Below, in pieces: positions 54,867 through 63,239 of a DNA stretch of 64,000 nt. Origin of the DNA: JAAYZK01 sp964535025 (GTDB lineage: Bacteria; Planctomycetota; Phycisphaerae; SM23-33; FEN-1343); NCBI GenBank assembly GCA_964535025.1, contig CAZHRW010000198.1, positions 1-64,000 of the forward strand. Direction: 5' to 3'. Both the position numbers and the translations under genes were made by a program. The notes under the pieces are model-generated. The model saw nothing but the letters and a program-made list of their open reading frames with translations, was not told the origin of the DNA and made no database searches. Within the stretch, counting starts at the first letter, position 1, and each line of letters starts with the position of its first letter.

Positions 54867-55738
54867 CCGGTGCGCAGGCTCAGGCTTTCACCGAGCAGCT
54901 CGCCCGCCAGTTGACCCTGGCCCGCGCGGTCCGCGCGGGGCTGATCGCCCTGGCGGTCGGGGCGGTGCTCCAGACGTTCAGCATCTTGCTGCCGCTGAGC
55001 GAGGGGGCCAACATGGTGGTCCTGTTGGCGGCGGGGGGCGCCTGGATCCTCCTGTCGGGCTCGGGGGCCGTGGCGACGAAGCTGCTGCAGGCCGCGTCGG
55101 CCCACGTCGCGGCCGAACGGTACGATCTCGCCCAGCGGGCGCTGGTGGCGGCGGCAATGCGATTCAACTTCCAGCCGGCGCCGCGCCTGACGGCGGTGCA
55201 GCATCTGGCGACGCTGCTGCACGAGGCCCGCCAGTACGCCTCGGCGGCCCAGCTCAGCCGCTTCCTGATCAGCCACGCTGTCCGCGTTCGCAACCTCCGC
55301 CGTTCGTTTGACCGGGCCGGACGGCTCCTGCTGGCCGACTGCGAGGTGATGCAGGGCCGTTTGCATGAGGCGTACGAGCAGTTGTCGATCCTCTACCAGT
55401 CCGGCCGAACGCTCAGCGAACAGTTGGCGCTGCTGCCGGTGGAATGCTATTACGAGGTCTCGGTCGGCGCCTGGGACGGCCTGGCGGACGAGGCGCCGCG
55501 TCGCGCGCGGTTGACCGAGCTGATGGGGCCGATGCAGGCGGCCTCGACGCTGGCGTGCCTGGCGTTGGGCTGCGATCGGACGGGACGCGTTGACCAGCGG
55601 GACTGGCTCTGGCGCCAGGCCACCTTGCTGGTGGACCGTCACGTTCTCGTCGACCGCCTGCCGCGGCTGGAGGCGCTGCCGGCCTCGGCGGCGATGGTGC
55701 TGCCGTGGGAACGGACCGAAAGCGGAGAAACGCCATGA
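54863..55738 (+). CDS. Membrane-anchored TPR protein 2 of the lgt operon
   Basis: A 291-aa protein whose ATG overlaps the previous stop (ATGA), with CAGGAG upstream. Two hydrophobic helices lie at about 23-45 and 50-68 (VRAGLIALAVGAVLQTFSILL, ANMVVLLAAGGAWILLS). The rest is helical and TPR-like (YDLAQRALVAAAMRFNFQPAPR, LHEAYEQLSILYQSG). It has the same plan as the preceding protein, perhaps an old duplication. Function unknown. Confidence 0.65.
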   Translation: MTGAQAQAFTEQLARQLTLARAVRAGLIALAVGAVLQTFSILLPLSEGANMVVLLAAGGAWILLSGSGAVATKLLQAASAHVAAERYDLAQRALVAAAMRFNFQPAPRLTAVQHLATLLHEARQYASAAQLSRFLISHAVRVRNLRRSFDRAGRLLLADCEVMQGRLHEAYEQLSILYQSGRTLSEQLALLPVECYYEVSVGAWDGLADEAPRRARLTELMGPMQAASTLACLALGCDRTGRVDQRDWLWRQATLLVDRHVLVDRLPRLEALPASAAMVLPWERTESGETP

Positions 55739-58086
55739 TGGTACGGATACTGACCGTGTCGGCTCTGCTGGCGGCGCCGCTGACGGCGGCGACCCGGCCG
55801 GCCGGCGACCCGGCCGCCGAGTCCCCGGCGGCGGCCCGCGCGCTGGCCGACGGGCTTGTCGGCGCGGCGGCGCCGGGCTACTTGCCCGAGGACGTGGCCG
55901 CCTCCCTGCGCCGGGCCGTCGTCCTGACCGCCTTGGCGGTCCGCCTGGACCGCGACCACGCCCGCGCCTGGCGGGTCCGCGCCGAGGCGCTGAACGCCCT
56001 GGACGACTATGCCGCCGCCGCCGAGGCCGAGGCGCACCTGCTTCGCCTGGGCAAGGGGCGCGATTACGGCGCCGGCGCCCGCCACATCCGCTACCGGCTG
56101 GCGGCGCTGGACACCGCCGAGCAGCGCGTGTCGATGCTCGAGCGGCTCGCCGCGGATCCGTCGTGGTCCGAGGCCTTGCGCGCGTTGGCGGTGGCGAATC
56201 TCGGCGCCGTCGCCGAAGGCCGCGGGCGGATGGACGAGGCCCTGGCGCTCTACCGCCGCGCGCTGACGCTGGACGCCACGCAGCAGGCGGCCCTGGGGGG
56301 GCAGGCACGGCTGTCGGGCGAGACGGGGGCGACGGCGCGGACCGAGGTGTCGCTGGGGCTGTTGCGGGGCAATCCGCTGGCGATCAACGTGGCGTGGGAG
56401 ACCGGCCAGATCTGTCGCGACGTGGGCCTGCATGCCCAGGCGGTGGGTTTCTACGATTACGCCGCCGCCGTCGCCGGCGCCACGGGCCGGTCGGTCAGCC
56501 GCGTCTTTCAGCGGGACCACCTCGACGCCCTCATCGACGCCGGGGCCTACCGCCGCGCCACGAGCGAGTTCACCGCCATCATCGGCGAGCAGCTCACCGA
56601 CGTGACGATGGCGACACTGCTGCTCGAAGCCCACCGCAAGCTCGGCGACGCCGAGCAGGTTCAATCGCTCTTGGAGCGGCTCAAGGACGCCTACGAACCC
56701 CTCGAGGCGGCGGCCCGGGCCGACGGGACGATGGCGGCGGAGGCGGCGTGGTACCACCGAATCTGCCGTCAGCGGCACCGCACGGCGATGAACTGGGCGG
56801 CCCTCGCACTGAGGGCGGCGCCGGACGATCCGCTGGTTCGGCGGGTGTGGGCGGTAACGCACCTGCGAAGTGACCAGGCCGATCGGGCGCGGGAGATGCT
56901 CAAAACGCTCGCCGCCCACGATCTCGATGCGGTGACGGCCCTGCTCGACGATGCCCTGCTCCGCGGGGACCGCGACGCCGCGGCACGCTGGCTGGAGACG
57001 GCCGGGACCTTCAGCCGGCGCGGGGCGGCGTGGCGCCGCCTGCTGGAGGTCGTCGACAAGCATAAGAGCTCACCGCCGCCGCCGATGCCCGCCGCCGACG
57101 AAGTCCAGGCCCGCGTCGAGACCTTCCTCGATGGGCCCACCCTGGCGATAGGCCGCGCGCCGCACAAGGCACTGGGCGTAACGGTCGAGCCGGTCGCCGC
57201 CCGGATCCACCCCGGCACCGATCCGGCGGTCGTCGTTACGCTGACCAACCTGACCTCGGCGCCGGTGCCGATCGGCGAGTGGGGGCTGCTGGAGAGCCGG
57301 GCGATGCTCACGGTGCGGATGACCGCCCCGGACGAAGGGCGGCAGTGGACCCAGCAGGTTCCCGTCGCCTGGCCGGCGCCCCGCTGGCTGGCCGGCGGCG
57401 AGTCGGTCCGCCAGGTGGTCTCGCTCAACACCGGCGAGGTCCGCCGGGCGATGAGCTACCGCCCCCTCAGCCGTCTGACGTTCTCGGTCGAGACGATCCT
57501 CGAACCCGTGCGACGCAACGACCAGCTCGTCTCGGGTCTGCCGGCCCTGACGGTCGAGCCGGCGACGATTGTCCGACAGCCGCTGCTGGACGACCAGACG
57601 CCCACGGCTTACTACGAGGCGCTCAAGGAGCTCGTCGGCCGGTTGACGGGCGAGGATCCCGTCGAGGCGATGCGGGCGGCCGAGACGACGGTGTCGCTGC
57701 TGGCGCTGGCCGAGAAAACCCGCGGCGGCGAAACCGGTCCGGCCGGCAAGCTGGGCAGCCACCTCCAGGAGTCGCACCTCCTGGCGATGCTCCGCTACGC
57801 TCTCCAGGAGGCCCACCCCGCCGTCCGCGCCCGCACGCTGGCGGCGATGGAACGCCTGACCCTCACGCCCCTGATGACCCGACTGGTCAGCCCCTGCCTG
57901 GGGCAGTCGTCCGGCACCGTCCGCGCCCTGGCCCTCCAGCGCCTCGTCGACGTCGCCGACGGCCAACCCACCCCCGCCCTGAAGGCCTTCGCCGAGAAAG
58001 ACCCCGATCCGCTGGTCGGCCAAATGGCCGAGGCGCTGATGGGGACGACGGCCGAGGCCGAGGACACGACGGCGGACGGCGACTGA
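55735..58086 (+). CDS. Exported TPR-repeat protein 3 of the lgt operon
   Basis: A 783-aa protein with a signal peptide (MMVRILTVSALLAAPLTAATRP), coupled to the previous gene by ATGA. Residues 50-450 are TPR-like units (for example GRMDEALALYRRALTLDATQQA, GDAEQVQSLLERLKDAYEPLEA). Residues 480-620 form a beta-rich section with a strand pattern like a C2 or immunoglobulin-like domain (DPAVVVTLTNLTSAPVPIGEWGL). The C-terminal 150 residues look like HEAT-type helices (AVRARTLAAMERLTLTPLM). The topology differs from proteins 1 and 2, so the three may bridge membrane and periplasm. Confidence 0.65.
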   Translation: MMVRILTVSALLAAPLTAATRPAGDPAAESPAAARALADGLVGAAAPGYLPEDVAASLRRAVVLTALAVRLDRDHARAWRVRAEALNALDDYAAAAEAEAHLLRLGKGRDYGAGARHIRYRLAALDTAEQRVSMLERLAADPSWSEALRALAVANLGAVAEGRGRMDEALALYRRALTLDATQQAALGGQARLSGETGATARTEVSLGLLRGNPLAINVAWETGQICRDVGLHAQAVGFYDYAAAVAGATGRSVSRVFQRDHLDALIDAGAYRRATSEFTAIIGEQLTDVTMATLLLEAHRKLGDAEQVQSLLERLKDAYEPLEAAARADGTMAAEAAWYHRICRQRHRTAMNWAALALRAAPDDPLVRRVWAVTHLRSDQADRAREMLKTLAAHDLDAVTALLDDALLRGDRDAAARWLETAGTFSRRGAAWRRLLEVVDKHKSSPPPPMPAADEVQARVETFLDGPTLAIGRAPHKALGVTVEPVAARIHPGTDPAVVVTLTNLTSAPVPIGEWGLLESRAMLTVRMTAPDEGRQWTQQVPVAWPAPRWLAGGESVRQVVSLNTGEVRRAMSYRPLSRLTFSVETILEPVRRNDQLVSGLPALTVEPATIVRQPLLDDQTPTAYYEALKELVGRLTGEDPVEAMRAAETTVSLLALAEKTRGGETGPAGKLGSHLQESHLLAMLRYALQEAHPAVRARTLAAMERLTLTPLMTRLVSPCLGQSSGTVRALALQRLVDVADGQPTPALKAFAEKDPDPLVGQMAEALMGTTAEAEDTTADGD

Positions 58087-58096
58087 GGCGTCATCG

Positions 58097-58618
58097 TCAG
58101 AAGTCTTTCGAACAGCCGATCTGCCGTGCGGGAACGCCGGCCATGACGGCGTAGTCGGGCGTGTCGGTGGTGACGACGGCGTTGGCGGCGATGAGGTTGG
58201 CACGGCCGATGCGGACGCCGGCGGTGACGGTAACGCCCGAGGCCAGCCACGTGCCGTGGGCGATGACGATGGGGCCCCGCTTGTGGGGCGCGCTGAAGTC
58301 GTCGCGTTCGGGGTTGAAGCGGTGGTCGCCGCCGGTGACGGTGCAGTGCGGGCCGATCAGGACGAGATCCTCCAGCGTGATGTGCCCGCCGCCGATGTAG
58401 GTCCACAGGCCGACGTAGACGTCGTCGCCGATGACGAGGTTGTCCGGGTAGGGTAGCGTCGCCCCCGGCGCCAGCCGCAGCCGCTTGCCGCACGACTTGG
58501 TGTACGGCGCGACCAGCGCCCCGCGGCGGAGGTTGTCCTCGTCCTTGTTGCTCAGCAGAATGTAACGATCGAACTGGTCGCGGATCGCCGGGTCCAGCTC
58601 GTGGTGGGGCAGGGGCAT
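58097..58618 (-). CDS. Hexapeptide-repeat (LbH) acetyltransferase, maltose/galactoside O-acetyltransferase-like
   Basis: A 173-aa left-handed beta-helix acyltransferase. Repeated [V/I]-G-x-x-x turns run through IGDDVYVGLWTYIGGGHITLEDLVLIGPHC, with the likely catalytic His in TVTGGDHRF. The C-terminus VTTDTPDYAVMAGVPARQIG is characteristic. It would acetylate a sugar using acetyl-CoA. CGAGGTAG precedes the ATG. It is convergent with the TPR operon, and repeat copy C lies upstream. Confidence 0.82.
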   Translation of the reverse strand: MPLPHHELDPAIRDQFDRYILLSNKDEDNLRRGALVAPYTKSCGKRLRLAPGATLPYPDNLVIGDDVYVGLWTYIGGGHITLEDLVLIGPHCTVTGGDHRFNPERDDFSAPHKRGPIVIAHGTWLASGVTVTAGVRIGRANLIAANAVVTTDTPDYAVMAGVPARQIGCSKDF

Positions 58619-58667
58619 CGTTCTACCTCGTTGGTTCGCCCGGGAAGCTCAAAGCCAAGGCCCAGTC

Positions 58668-58843
58668 TAAAGCACGAAATCCGAAGCACGAAATCCGAAA
58701 CAAACGGAAAAACGGACAAGACGGCAAGGCCCCGAACGGGCAAGCCGGAACGCAGCTTTTCGTCTGTCTGCCGTTTGTCTTGTCGTTTGTCCGTTTTGCT
58801 GTTTCGGATTTGTTTCGTATTTCGAGCTTCGAATTTCGGATTT
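58668..58843. repeat. Dispersed palindromic repeat, copy C (longest form)
   Basis: The left arm has two tandem GCACGAAATCCGAA units (from 58671), then GAAACAAACGGAAAAACGGA. The core AAGACGGCAAGGCCCCGAAC (58718-58737) matches copy B. The right arm returns as GTTTGTCCGTTTTGC..GTTTCGGATTTGTTTCG..TTCGGATTTC. It ends directly at the stop codon of the next gene. Confidence 0.85.
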
Positions 58844-59962
58844 CTATCCACCACGCGCGGCGCGCACCAGGATGAGCGCCAGGTCGCTGATCGCCCAGAT
58901 CTGGCGCAGCTCGTCGGCGACGGCGCCGTCCTCGTTGAGCAGCAGCCCCGTGTCCGGATCGGCGAGCCGCTCGGCGACGAACCGCAGCCGTCGCAGGCCC
59001 GCGGCGGTCGCGTCGGCGACGTCGGCGAGGGCGGCGGCGGCCGAGGGGAGCATCAGCAGTTGCGTCCCGACGAAATCCCTGCGGGCCTCGTGCGACCAGT
59101 CGAGCCGTCCGTCCTCGTCGGTGACGGCCGCCAGGGTCGCCATCGCGTCGGCCAGCAGCGCCGCCGGCATCGCGGCGGGGCGGGCACGGTAGAGCGGCTC
59201 CATGTACAGGGCCGTCATCGCCTGGTAGAGGATCGACTCGGCCGCCAGCCGCGAGCGGTCGTCGAGTTTCTCGTTGTAGACCCACCAGCCGTCGACGTGG
59301 GCGCCGAAGCGTGCGGCAAGGTTCCCCACGAACATCGCGGCCTGGTCGATCAGGACCGGTTCGCCGAGGATCGTCGCCCCGCGGCAGTAGGCGGTGATGG
59401 CCAGGGCGTTGCCGTTGAGGATGTCGACGGTCTGGTAATCGGCGGTCCGTCGCGCGCCGGGATGGTCGGGGTCGGCGGCGCGTTTCTGGATGATCCCGGG
59501 GTGGTCCGGCTGGTGCATCGTGTCGAGGAAGGCGATCGCCCGCCGCGTCGAGCGGAGGATCCCGTCGCGGACGTCGGCGGGGAGGGCGTCGCCGCCGAGG
59601 GCCAGGGCGTAGCTGTAGGTATCGAGCACGGTCCCCAGGTCGACCTGGTCGGTCTCCCACTGGCCGTAGTTCCATACGAACCGCCCGTCGTCGCCCTGGC
59701 GGTCCAGCGCGTGGCGCAGCAGCGCGGCGGCCACGTCGAGCCGCCCGGCCACGAGGAACCCCATCGCCACGTCGCACGTCAGGCGGCTCGACGGGGGCGT
59801 GTCGGCCGTCACCGTCAGCCGTTCGATCGCCGGGAACGTTCCGTAGGGCAGCCACGCCCGGTCGCCCTCCCAGGCCAGTCGCGGCTGGACGTAACCGATC
59901 AGCCCGTCCAGCAGCGGGCGGGCCAGGGGCGTCATCTCGCGGAGGTCGTCGGTGGCGGTCAT
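58844..59962 (-). CDS. Probable alpha/alpha-toroid glycoside hydrolase-like protein
   Basis: A 372-aa cytoplasmic protein of unknown function, mostly helical. GRFVWNYGQWETDQVDLGTVLDTYSYAL, DYQTVDILNGNALAITAYCRGA and VDGWWVYNEKLDDRSRLAAESILYQAM suggest an (alpha/alpha)6 barrel as in six-hairpin glycosidases, with aromatic and acidic residues facing the core. Its start overlaps the oxidoreductase stop by four bases (ATGA), so the two probably act on the same sugar. I cannot name the family. Confidence 0.55.
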   Translation of the reverse strand: MTATDDLREMTPLARPLLDGLIGYVQPRLAWEGDRAWLPYGTFPAIERLTVTADTPPSSRLTCDVAMGFLVAGRLDVAAALLRHALDRQGDDGRFVWNYGQWETDQVDLGTVLDTYSYALALGGDALPADVRDGILRSTRRAIAFLDTMHQPDHPGIIQKRAADPDHPGARRTADYQTVDILNGNALAITAYCRGATILGEPVLIDQAAMFVGNLAARFGAHVDGWWVYNEKLDDRSRLAAESILYQAMTALYMEPLYRARPAAMPAALLADAMATLAAVTDEDGRLDWSHEARRDFVGTQLLMLPSAAAALADVADATAAGLRRLRFVAERLADPDTGLLLNEDGAVADELRQIWAISDLALILVRAARGG

Positions 59963-61107
59963 GGTGCGATGCCTGCCTTCTCCCACAGGGGCCGGACGTC
60001 CACGACCCGCCCGGTGTCGGTCGCCTCGTCGATGGCGAAGCACGTGATCGCCGAGCGGAGGCCCTCTTCCAGCGACGCGGCCGGGACGCCGCCGTCGCGC
60101 ATGGCGGCGAGCAGTTCGTTGATGAGCACCGTGTCCCCGCCGCCATGGCCGCCGCCGGGGTTGTCGTAGAGGTGGCTCGGCTCGTTCCAGCCGATCCGTC
60201 GGACCTCGAGCTTGCCGGTGATCACGTCGGCGCGGATCGCCCCCTCGGTGCCGAGGAGGTACATCCGCCGTTCGGGCAGGCCGGCCAGGGCGCTGGCGTG
60301 GAACGTGGCGCGGACGCCGTTGGCGAACTGCATGATCGCCACCTGGTTGTCGAGGATGTCCTTGTCGGAGGTGAACGGGTCGGTGCAGTCGGTGTAGCGC
60401 TGCCAGAGGCTGAAGGCGGGAACGCCGGCGGGGTTGGGGCCGATCCGGTCGACCTCGCCGACGTGGGCCGGGACGAAGTAGTCCAGGCCGCCGAACCCCG
60501 CCACCGTCAGCGGCAGCGACCCGACCATCCAGATCGCCAGGTCGATGTCGTGGCAGCATTTCTCCAGCAGGTGCGAGCCGGCGTACTTCGTCAGCCGTCG
60601 CCAGTCCTGGTGGATGAACCCGCCGTGGTTGAATTCGAGCGTCTCGTTGAACTCGAAGCTGAGGATCCGCCCGATCGCCCCCTCGTCCAGCAGGCGTCGG
60701 ATCGTGCGGTAGTGGGGGGCGTGGCGGAGCGTGAAGCCCATGTAGAACGTCCGGCCGGTGCGGTCGCGGGCGGCCTTCATGGCCAGGCAGTCGTCCAGCG
60801 TCGTCGCCAGCGGCTTTTCGCAGAAGACGTCCTTGCCCGCCTCCATCGCCGCGACGGCGTGCTCGCGGTGGAAGCAGTTGTACGACCCGATCATCACCCA
60901 ATCCACGTCCGGCGCCGCGACCAGCTCGCGGTAATCCTCGTACACCCTGGCCTGCGGGTTCAACGCCTGCTTCGACGCCTCGATCGACCGCGGCTGCGTG
61001 TCGCACAGGGCCGTGACGGTCACGTTCGGATCCCGCTGGATCAGCAGCCGCGCCAGCCCGCGCACGCGCCCGCCGCACCCGATGATGCCCACACCGACTG
61101 TACTCAT
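59959..61107 (-). CDS. Gfo/Idh/MocA-family oxidoreductase
   Basis: A 382-aa NAD(P)-dependent dehydrogenase. The Rossmann start is VGVGIIGCGGRVRGLARLL. The family motif is VFCEKPLATTLDDCLAMK with the catalytic Lys, and HLLEKCCHDIDLAIWMVGS holds the conserved active-site His/Asp region. It differs from the oxidoreductase at 8362-9624, so this is a second subfamily. AAGGAG precedes the ATG. It is co-translated with the toroid protein downstream. The substrate is a sugar or derivative, not assignable. Confidence 0.87.
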   Translation of the reverse strand: MSTVGVGIIGCGGRVRGLARLLIQRDPNVTVTALCDTQPRSIEASKQALNPQARVYEDYRELVAAPDVDWVMIGSYNCFHREHAVAAMEAGKDVFCEKPLATTLDDCLAMKAARDRTGRTFYMGFTLRHAPHYRTIRRLLDEGAIGRILSFEFNETLEFNHGGFIHQDWRRLTKYAGSHLLEKCCHDIDLAIWMVGSLPLTVAGFGGLDYFVPAHVGEVDRIGPNPAGVPAFSLWQRYTDCTDPFTSDKDILDNQVAIMQFANGVRATFHASALAGLPERRMYLLGTEGAIRADVITGKLEVRRIGWNEPSHLYDNPGGGHGGGDTVLINELLAAMRDGGVPAASLEEGLRSAITCFAIDEATDTGRVVDVRPLWEKAGIAP

Positions 61108-61140
61108 GGGTCACTCCTTGGCTTGGTGAAGGATGCGTCG

Positions 61141-61169
61141 AGCATACGTGCCGCGCCGACGGAGGGCAA
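61141..61169 (-). promoter_or_regulatory. Promoter of the oxidoreductase/toroid pair
   Basis: Minus strand: TTGCCC (61169-61164), 17 bp, TATGCT (61146-61141). It lies 33 bp upstream of the ATG. Confidence 0.55.
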
Positions 61170-61251
61170 CCCCCTTCAGGCCGGAGGTGTCAGACCTTGC
61201 GGTGCGGCGGCGGGGTACGGCGGGTCGGCCGCGTCCCATGAGCGTCGCCGC

Positions 61252-61632
61252 TCAGTTTTCCGCTTCCCACGCGTCCTCGTCCCACGCCTCGTCGTCGTCC
61301 TCGTCGTCTTCGGGGAACTCGACGGGCATCCAGTCGATGACGGTGCCGCCGCTGAGGGGGTAGTACGGGCTCACCAGCCAGTTGTGGCCGTCTTCCCAGG
61401 TGACGCGGAATTCGCGGACGATGAACGTCTTGTCCTCGTGGATGTCGTACAGTTCGTCGTCGAGGTCCGGCACGGGGTCGAACAGGTAGAGTTGTTCGAG
61501 GACCTCGGCCTTCTTGTCCTCCGGGATGATGTACTCCTCGACGACCGCGTCGTGGACCTTCAGCGGCCGCGTGGGAAAGGGGAGCTTGGCGTCGGCGTTG
61601 AACCCGGCATGGCCATCAGCGGCTCGGATCAT
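61252..61632 (-). CDS. Acidic hypothetical protein
   Basis: A 126-aa soluble protein with no recognised family. The middle holds aromatic/charged strands (KTFIVREFRVTWEDGHNWLVSPYYPLSGG), and the last 20 or so residues are almost all Asp/Glu (FPEDDEDDDEAWDEDAW), reminiscent of the rubredoxin tail in this window. AGGGAG precedes the ATG. It stands alone. It may be a nucleic-acid-mimic or binding protein; this is speculation. Confidence 0.55.
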   Translation of the reverse strand: MIRAADGHAGFNADAKLPFPTRPLKVHDAVVEEYIIPEDKKAEVLEQLYLFDPVPDLDDELYDIHEDKTFIVREFRVTWEDGHNWLVSPYYPLSGGTVIDWMPVEFPEDDEDDDEAWDEDAWEAEN

Positions 61633-61833
61633 GGGTGTCTCCCTGTGTCGGTCGATGTGCTGCCTCCCGTCGTGAATAGGATCGAGTGGGGATTGTCCGC
61701 CCTTGTCGCCACGGCGTCAAGGGGTTCGGCGGCGTGGCGCGGGGGCGGGTGGGCGACCTCGTCAACCGCGTCGAGGCCTTAGCGAGACCTGCAGCGTTGC
61801 GATCATCATGAGGCGTCGAGCCTGTCCGCGGGT

Positions 61834-62010
61834 TCACAACCCGAGCTGCTTCTCGATGAGTCGGACCAGGCTCTCTTTGATCTCGGAGTGGCGAGGCACG
61901 GGCGCACGTCGGCCTGTGGAGGGATTGGCGTAGATGTCGTGCCGCTTGCCATGACGATGGAGATAGCAGCCGCGCTTAACAAGCGAGCGGATGAAGCTGC
62001 CTCGTTTCAC
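61834..62010 (-). CDS. hicA: HicA-type mRNA interferase toxin
   Basis: A 58-aa toxin starting at GTG 62010. The sequence SFIRSLVKRGCYLHRHGKRH, then IYANPSTGRRAPVPRH and EIKESLVRLIEKQLGL, is the double-stranded-RNA-binding-like HicA fold. The catalytic His sits in the GKRHDIY position. It would cleave mRNA when free. Its start overlaps the hicB stop by GTGA, so it is translated only after the antitoxin. It is complete and apparently active. Confidence 0.85.
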   Translation of the reverse strand: MKRGSFIRSLVKRGCYLHRHGKRHDIYANPSTGRRAPVPRHSEIKESLVRLIEKQLGL

Positions 62011-62213
62011 ACTTCGACCCCAAGCTCCAGCGTCTGTGCACCGGCGTGGGCAGGCTCGGACTCGGTTTCGAGCATCATTCGATAGGCATCGGCAATGTTC
62101 TCTTTCAGCTCATCCAGGGTCTCTCCCTGGCTGAACACGCCAGGCACTTCCCGGAACCTGCCGACGAACCAGTCATCGTCCTGCCAGTACTCCAGCGTGA
62201 AAACGCGTTTCAT
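62007..62213 (-). CDS. hicB: HicB-type antitoxin
   Basis: A 68-aa antitoxin with the HicB_lk core: FTLEYWQDDDWFVGRFREVPGVFSQGETLDELKENIADAY. It is shorter than classical HicB and lacks a C-terminal DNA-binding domain, so it may not autoregulate alone. GAGGTGA precedes the ATG. It is first in the operon, the reverse of the classical hicA-hicB order. The partner toxin follows at once. Confidence 0.85.
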   Translation of the reverse strand: MKRVFTLEYWQDDDWFVGRFREVPGVFSQGETLDELKENIADAYRMMLETESEPAHAGAQTLELGVEV

Positions 62214-62477
62214 TGTGCCGTCACCTCGCCAAGTGCTCTACCATAATGTTCGCCATGGCTCGAATCGATGTCCCGACGTCCGCAGCGGAAGGAGCCGGAC
62301 ACGCCACTCGGGCCGCGAAACGGCTTGAAGAAGAGAACAGGTGAGCACCCTTCGACTCGCTGGGCTCGCTCAGGGCTCAGGAGACCGCAGGTGAGGCGAG
62401 ATAGAAGCAGCTTTCGCGAATGCCGTTGCCGTTATCCGTTCTCTCCTGCTCTCCTGATCGACTGCTCAGCTGCTCTA
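62214..62477. other. Intergenic region with a common repeat-like phrase
   Basis: It holds the hicB leader, a possible -10 (CATTAT on the minus strand near 62243-62248), and a phrase around 62346-62383 (CCCTTCGACTCGCTGGGCTC) of the type found dispersed in other genomes. It has one copy here. No gene is supported. Confidence 0.35.
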
Positions 62478-62512
62478 GTCAGAAGGCCCGTCAGAGACGG
62501 GCCTTCTGACTC
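62478..62512. terminator. Perfect 16-bp hairpin abutting tRNA-Pro
   Basis: AGTCAGAAGGCCCGTC (62478-62493) pairs perfectly with GACGGGCCTTCTGACT (62497-62512) around AGA. It begins at the tRNA discriminator base. No T-run follows on the minus strand, so it may protect the 3' end or guide processing as much as terminate. Confidence 0.65.
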
Positions 62513-62586
62513 GGGGCGACTGGATTTGAACCAGCGACCTCCTGACCCCCAGTCAGGCACGCTAACCAAGCTGCGCCACGCCCCGT
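62512..62586 (-). tRNA. tRNA-Pro (anticodon GGG)
   Basis: A 75-base tRNA. The acceptor stem is CGGGGCG/CGCCCCG. The anticodon stem CCTGA/TCAGG encloses CTGGGGG, giving GGG. The T-arm contains GGTTCAAATCC. CCA is not encoded. Confidence 0.95.
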
Positions 62587-62616
62587 GGGTGTCGGCGGCA
62601 GGCCGACGACCCACTA

Positions 62617-62645
62617 TTGTACCGGCGGGGCGGCCGGGCTGCAAG
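62617..62645 (-). promoter_or_regulatory. Promoter of tRNA-Pro
   Basis: Minus strand: TTGCAG (62645-62640), 17 bp, TACAAT (62622-62617). It lies 30 bp before the mature 5' end. Confidence 0.65.
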
Positions 62646-62687
62646 ATGGGGCGGTGGGCGAAAATGATGGGTTTTTTTCGCGGTCGC

Positions 62688-63062
62688 CTACGCCTCCGTG
62701 GGGGCCGGACGGCCGGTGGCGTCGGTGTAGTACCAGCGGCCGGTGTCGAAGTCGAAGTTGTAATGCTGGCGGCACTTGAAGACGGCGACCGATTCGGGCA
62801 GGTGCTGGTAGTAGTGGTCGCTGTCGTCGAAGAGGACCTCGATGCCGCGGTCGAGGATGTAGTTGTGCTTGTCGGGCGTGATCGCCAGGTGGTGGTAGCG
62901 GATGCCCAGGTCCGCCAGCAGCTTGCGTGTCGCCTCGTCGAGGGCGGGGTGGCGGTCGGTGAGGATGTGGATCTCGTGGTCGTCGACCAGCGCCGCGGTC
63001 AGTACGCGGAAGAAGACCGGGTAAGCGGTGATCGTGGCGTCGATATCGATGGCGATCCGCAT
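62688..63062 (-). CDS. Small HAD-like phosphatase (5'-nucleotidase type)
   Basis: A 124-aa cytoplasmic protein. Motif I is IAIDIDATI (nucleophile and acid Asp), motif II is HILTDRHP, and a late acidic motif is VLFDDSDHYY. It has no cap domain, and its length matches minimal HAD proteins annotated as 5'(3')-deoxyribonucleotidase-like. The substrate is unknown. AAGGGAGA lies upstream of the ATG. It is divergent from the MazG-like gene. Confidence 0.7.
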   Translation of the reverse strand: MRIAIDIDATITAYPVFFRVLTAALVDDHEIHILTDRHPALDEATRKLLADLGIRYHHLAITPDKHNYILDRGIEVLFDDSDHYYQHLPESVAVFKCRQHYNFDFDTGRWYYTDATGRPAPTEA

Positions 63063-63139
63063 GGGTTGCGTCTCCCTTGCCCGGCCCCCCTATTGTAGGC
63101 CGCCCGTGCGGCGCGGGCCGCGCAGGGGCACAAGGAACG

Positions 63140-63168
63140 TTGAACCTTGCGTTCGCTGATGATACGAT
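63140..63168 (+). promoter_or_regulatory. Promoter of the mazG-like gene
   Basis: TTGAAC (63140-63145), 17 bp, TACGAT (63163-63168). Transcription would start near 63175, which excludes a start codon at 63171 and favours ATG 63240. Confidence 0.6.
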
Positions 63169-63239
63169 GAATGACGCCCGCGACGGCCGCGGCGCGGTCC
63201 GCGCCGGCGGCGGGTGCCTCTGACGAAAACGGGAAGGCG

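Noticed and set aside
62346..62383. Second dispersed repeat family
   Set aside because: Only one copy is present here, so repetition cannot be shown within the window.
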